Assembly (NCBI GenBank): GCA_015661135.1
Contig: JACVXW010000095.1
Span: forward strand, 1 to 7,089
Source: Chloroflexota bacterium
GTDB taxonomy: Bacteria > Chloroflexota > Limnocylindria > Limnocylindrales > CSP1-4
DNA: 7,089 nt
Direction: 5' to 3'
Part shown: positions 6,304 through 7,089 of the stretch, piece by piece
Position numbering within the stretch: position 1 is the first letter of the stretch
Layout: each line of letters opens with the position of its first letter
Notes under the pieces: generated by a model
The model's database searches: none
Told to the model about the DNA's origin: nothing
The model's input: the letters and a program-made list of their open reading frames with translations, nothing else
Position numbers and translations under genes: made by a program

Positions 6304-6842
6304 TGGCCGCCCTCCGTCATCGCCGCTCGGAGGCGCCCCAGCGCCCGTGAGTGCCGGGACTTCACCGTGCCCCGCGGTATCGCGAGGACGTCGGCCGCCT
6401 CCGATTCGGACAGGTCCAGGAAGTAGCGGGCGGCGATGATCTCCCGGTCTTCATCGCGAAGCGTATTGACGGCCCTGAGCAGGCCCGTTCGTCGCTCGGC
6501 CTCAAGGGCCGCCGACTCGGGCGACGGGGCCGCGTCGTCCGAGGGGCGGTCGGCCGTGGCCCGGATCGCGAGGCCCTCGCGCCGGCCGGCCGATCTGCGC
6601 CGGTTGCGAGCCTCGTTCGCCACGATCTGGAGTAGCCACGGCCGGAACGGCGCTCCCGGCCTGAAACGGGGCAGGGCGATCCAGGCCTTGACGAAGGCCT
6701 CCTGGGCGGCATCGTCCGCGTCCGCCGCGGGCGCGATCACGTGCGCCGTGCGCACGGCCACGTCCTGACAGCGGCGGACCAGTTCTTCGTACGCCATCAC
6801 CTCGCCCGCGCAGGCGCGCTCGATCAGCTCGGTGTCTTCCGT
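6300..6842 (-). CDS. ECF-family RNA polymerase sigma factor, apparent ACG start
   Basis: Directs RNA polymerase to a small regulon, normally while not held by its anti-sigma factor. From the start proposed here it has 180 residues. Sigma-2 region is about 17-83, with the core-binding DDAAQEAFVKAW at 43-54 and ALPRFRPGAPFRPWLLQIV at 56-74. A variable, acidic, Pro-rich linker spans about 95-112. Sigma-4 region is about 120-174, with DREIIAARYFLDLSESEAA and the DNA-recognition helix IPRGTVKSRHSRALGRLR. A histidine sits where leucine is commoner (KSRLSRA). The family's usual N-terminal block (ELIERACAGEVMAYEELVRR) begins upstream of the first canonical start in frame (GTG 6800, ATG 6797), so those would delete part of the first helix. 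The only well-placed start is ACG 6842-6840, 7 bases after AGGAGGG; an in-frame TGA lies not far upstream. If GTG 6800 is used the protein has 166 residues. Sigma identity is firm; the start is not. Confidence 0.9.
   Translation of the reverse strand, partial: TEDTELIERACAGEVMAYEELVRRCQDVAVRTAHVIAPAADADDAAQEAFVKAWIALPRFRPGAPFRPWLLQIVANEARNRRRSAGRREGLAIRATADRPSDDAAPSPESAALEAERRTGLLRAVNTLRDEDREIIAARYFLDLSESEAADVLAIPRGTVKSRHSRALGRLRAAMTEGGQ
6310..6315 (-). promoter_or_regulatory. Ribosome binding site of the putative anti-sigma gene
   Basis: On the minus strand GGAGGG (6315 to 6310) lies 6 bases before GTG 6303, within the last codons of the sigma gene. It supports this GTG start and translational coupling with the sigma factor. 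Confidence 0.75.
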
Positions 6843-6856
6843 TGGACGGCCCTCCT
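6840..6856 (-). promoter_or_regulatory. Shine-Dalgarno and ACG start codon of the ECF sigma gene
   Basis: On the minus strand AGGAGGG (6856 to 6850) is followed, after 7 bases, by ACG at 6842-6840 and then GAAGACACCGAG. This is ideal geometry for initiation, but with a non-canonical codon. No ATG, GTG or TTG occurs in this frame between the upstream TGA and 6800. CTG at 6827-6825 is a poorer-placed alternative. A single C/T difference at the middle base would give a standard ATG. Confidence 0.6.
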
Positions 6857-6872
6857 CGGGTCAACCGTACGT

Positions 6873-6900
6873 CCTACACCGCGGCTCCGCGCGGGGTTCC
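6873..6900 (-). promoter_or_regulatory. Possible ECF-type promoter driving the sigma/anti-sigma operon
   Basis: On the minus strand GGAACC (6900 to 6895), the classic -35 element of many ECF-dependent promoters, is followed after 16 bases by TGTAGG (6878 to 6873) in -10 position. Transcription would begin near 6866, leaving a leader of about 24 bases that contains the Shine-Dalgarno. ECF operons are often autoregulated, so the location fits. The -10 is not a strong match to the common CGTC/GTC form; a single GGAACC is weak evidence. Confidence 0.35.
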
Positions 6901-7002
6901 TCGATCTGCGACGTGCTTCGGACCGATGCCGCGTGGCTCAGGGGCTGAACGGCCCATGCCGACAGGTGCCGCTTGCCCCCCGGATCGTGCCGCATGGCAT
7001 CT

Positions 7003-7018
7003 ATGCGCATATGCGCAT
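7003..7018. promoter_or_regulatory. Perfect 16-bp palindrome, probable operator of the ArsR-like gene
   Basis: ATGCGCATATGCGCAT is its own reverse complement and also two tandem copies of the 8-base palindrome ATGCGCAT. It lies 18 bases upstream of the ArsR-like start codon, in a locally AT-richer spot of an otherwise very GC-rich window. ArsR/SmtB repressors commonly bind inverted repeats overlapping their own promoter, so autoregulation is the simplest reading. The palindrome is certain; its binding partner is inferred. Confidence 0.6.
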
Positions 7019-7036
7019 CGATCACATGCTCTCGTC

Positions 7037-7089
7037 GTGGATGAGATCACGATCCTGCAGGCCGAAGTGCTCAAGGTTCTGGCCAGCCC
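7037..7089 (+). CDS. Probable ArsR-family transcriptional repressor, only the N-terminus in the window
   Basis: GTG 7037 opens a frame reading VDEITILQAEVLKVLASP (the last residue from an incomplete CC codon that can only be Pro) to the window end. The pattern LQAEVLKxLASP is the first helix of ArsR/SmtB winged-helix repressors, which usually continues TRLRILxLL; that part is beyond the edge. The frame is open further upstream to ATG 6956, but that would translate the 16-bp palindrome into an unconserved, Cys/His-rich leader, so GTG 7037 is preferred. No Shine-Dalgarno is visible, so translation may be leaderless. The gene is divergent from the sigma operon. The sensed ligand (metal, arsenite, sulfur species or other) cannot be judged, since sensing residues lie outside the window. 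Confidence 0.6.
   Translation, partial: MDEITILQAEVLKVLAS

Noticed and set aside
4612..6426. A 604-codon open frame on the plus strand
   Set aside because: It runs through PFOR-C in another frame and antisense to the membrane protein and sigma genes; the product is Arg/Gly-rich with no domain.
6874..7074. A 66-codon minus-strand frame in the sigma/ArsR intergenic region
   Set aside because: No recognisable motif, no good Shine-Dalgarno, and it crosses the 16-bp palindrome and the ArsR-like start.
1..7089. tRNA, rRNA, CRISPR array, insertion sequence or attachment site
   Set aside because: No cloverleaf-like arms with CCA end, regularly spaced repeats, transposase motifs or terminal inverted repeats were seen on either strand by eye.

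Overview
This is a GC-rich window (clearly well above 60% G+C, with G/C-heavy third codon positions) from a free-living bacterium. Gene content and protein style recall GC-rich Chloroflexota (Limnocylindria/Ellin6529-like lineages) or Actinomycetota. The hints are an actinobacterial-style GH13 alpha-glucosidase, a split NifJ-type oxidoreductase, and an ECF sigma factor paired with a zinc-free membrane protein. This taxonomic guess is inference only. Every stretch longer than 300 bases is covered by a gene.

Layout, left to right. (1) 1-972, minus strand: the N-terminal 324 residues of a GH13 alpha-glucosidase, cut by the window edge. (2) 973-1105: a divergent promoter region with a GC-rich hairpin/inverted repeat. 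(3) 1106-5386, plus strand: a tightly overlapping three-gene operon. A pyruvate:ferredoxin oxidoreductase (PFOR, NifJ type), normally one polypeptide of about 1,170-1,200 residues, is split into an N-terminal protein (domains I-III) and a C-terminal protein (domain IV-like, two [4Fe-4S] ferredoxin clusters, TPP domain). A two-CBS-domain protein is encoded exactly at the split. (4) 5401-6842, minus strand, convergent: an ECF sigma factor followed by a single-pass membrane protein that is probably its anti-sigma factor, overlapping by 4 bases. (5) 6843-7036: a divergent intergenic region with an ECF-like promoter motif and a perfect 16-bp palindrome. (6) 7037-7089, plus strand: the first 17 codons of a probable ArsR-family repressor, cut by the right edge.

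How the genes may work together: the PFOR pair would convert pyruvate and CoA to acetyl-CoA, CO2 and reduced ferredoxin. The CBS protein has two intact nucleotide-contact motifs (S-x-x-D) and is placed to be an adenylate-sensing partner of the enzyme. The sigma/anti-sigma pair looks like a self-contained, possibly autoregulated, envelope signalling switch. The alpha-glucosidase feeds glucose into central metabolism, but nothing shows it is co-regulated with PFOR.

Most worth checking: the PFOR split with the embedded CBS gene; a perfect 21-bp in-frame tandem duplication inside the catalytic domain of PFOR; an apparent ACG start codon, with an ideal Shine-Dalgarno, for the sigma factor; and the palindrome just upstream of the ArsR-like gene.
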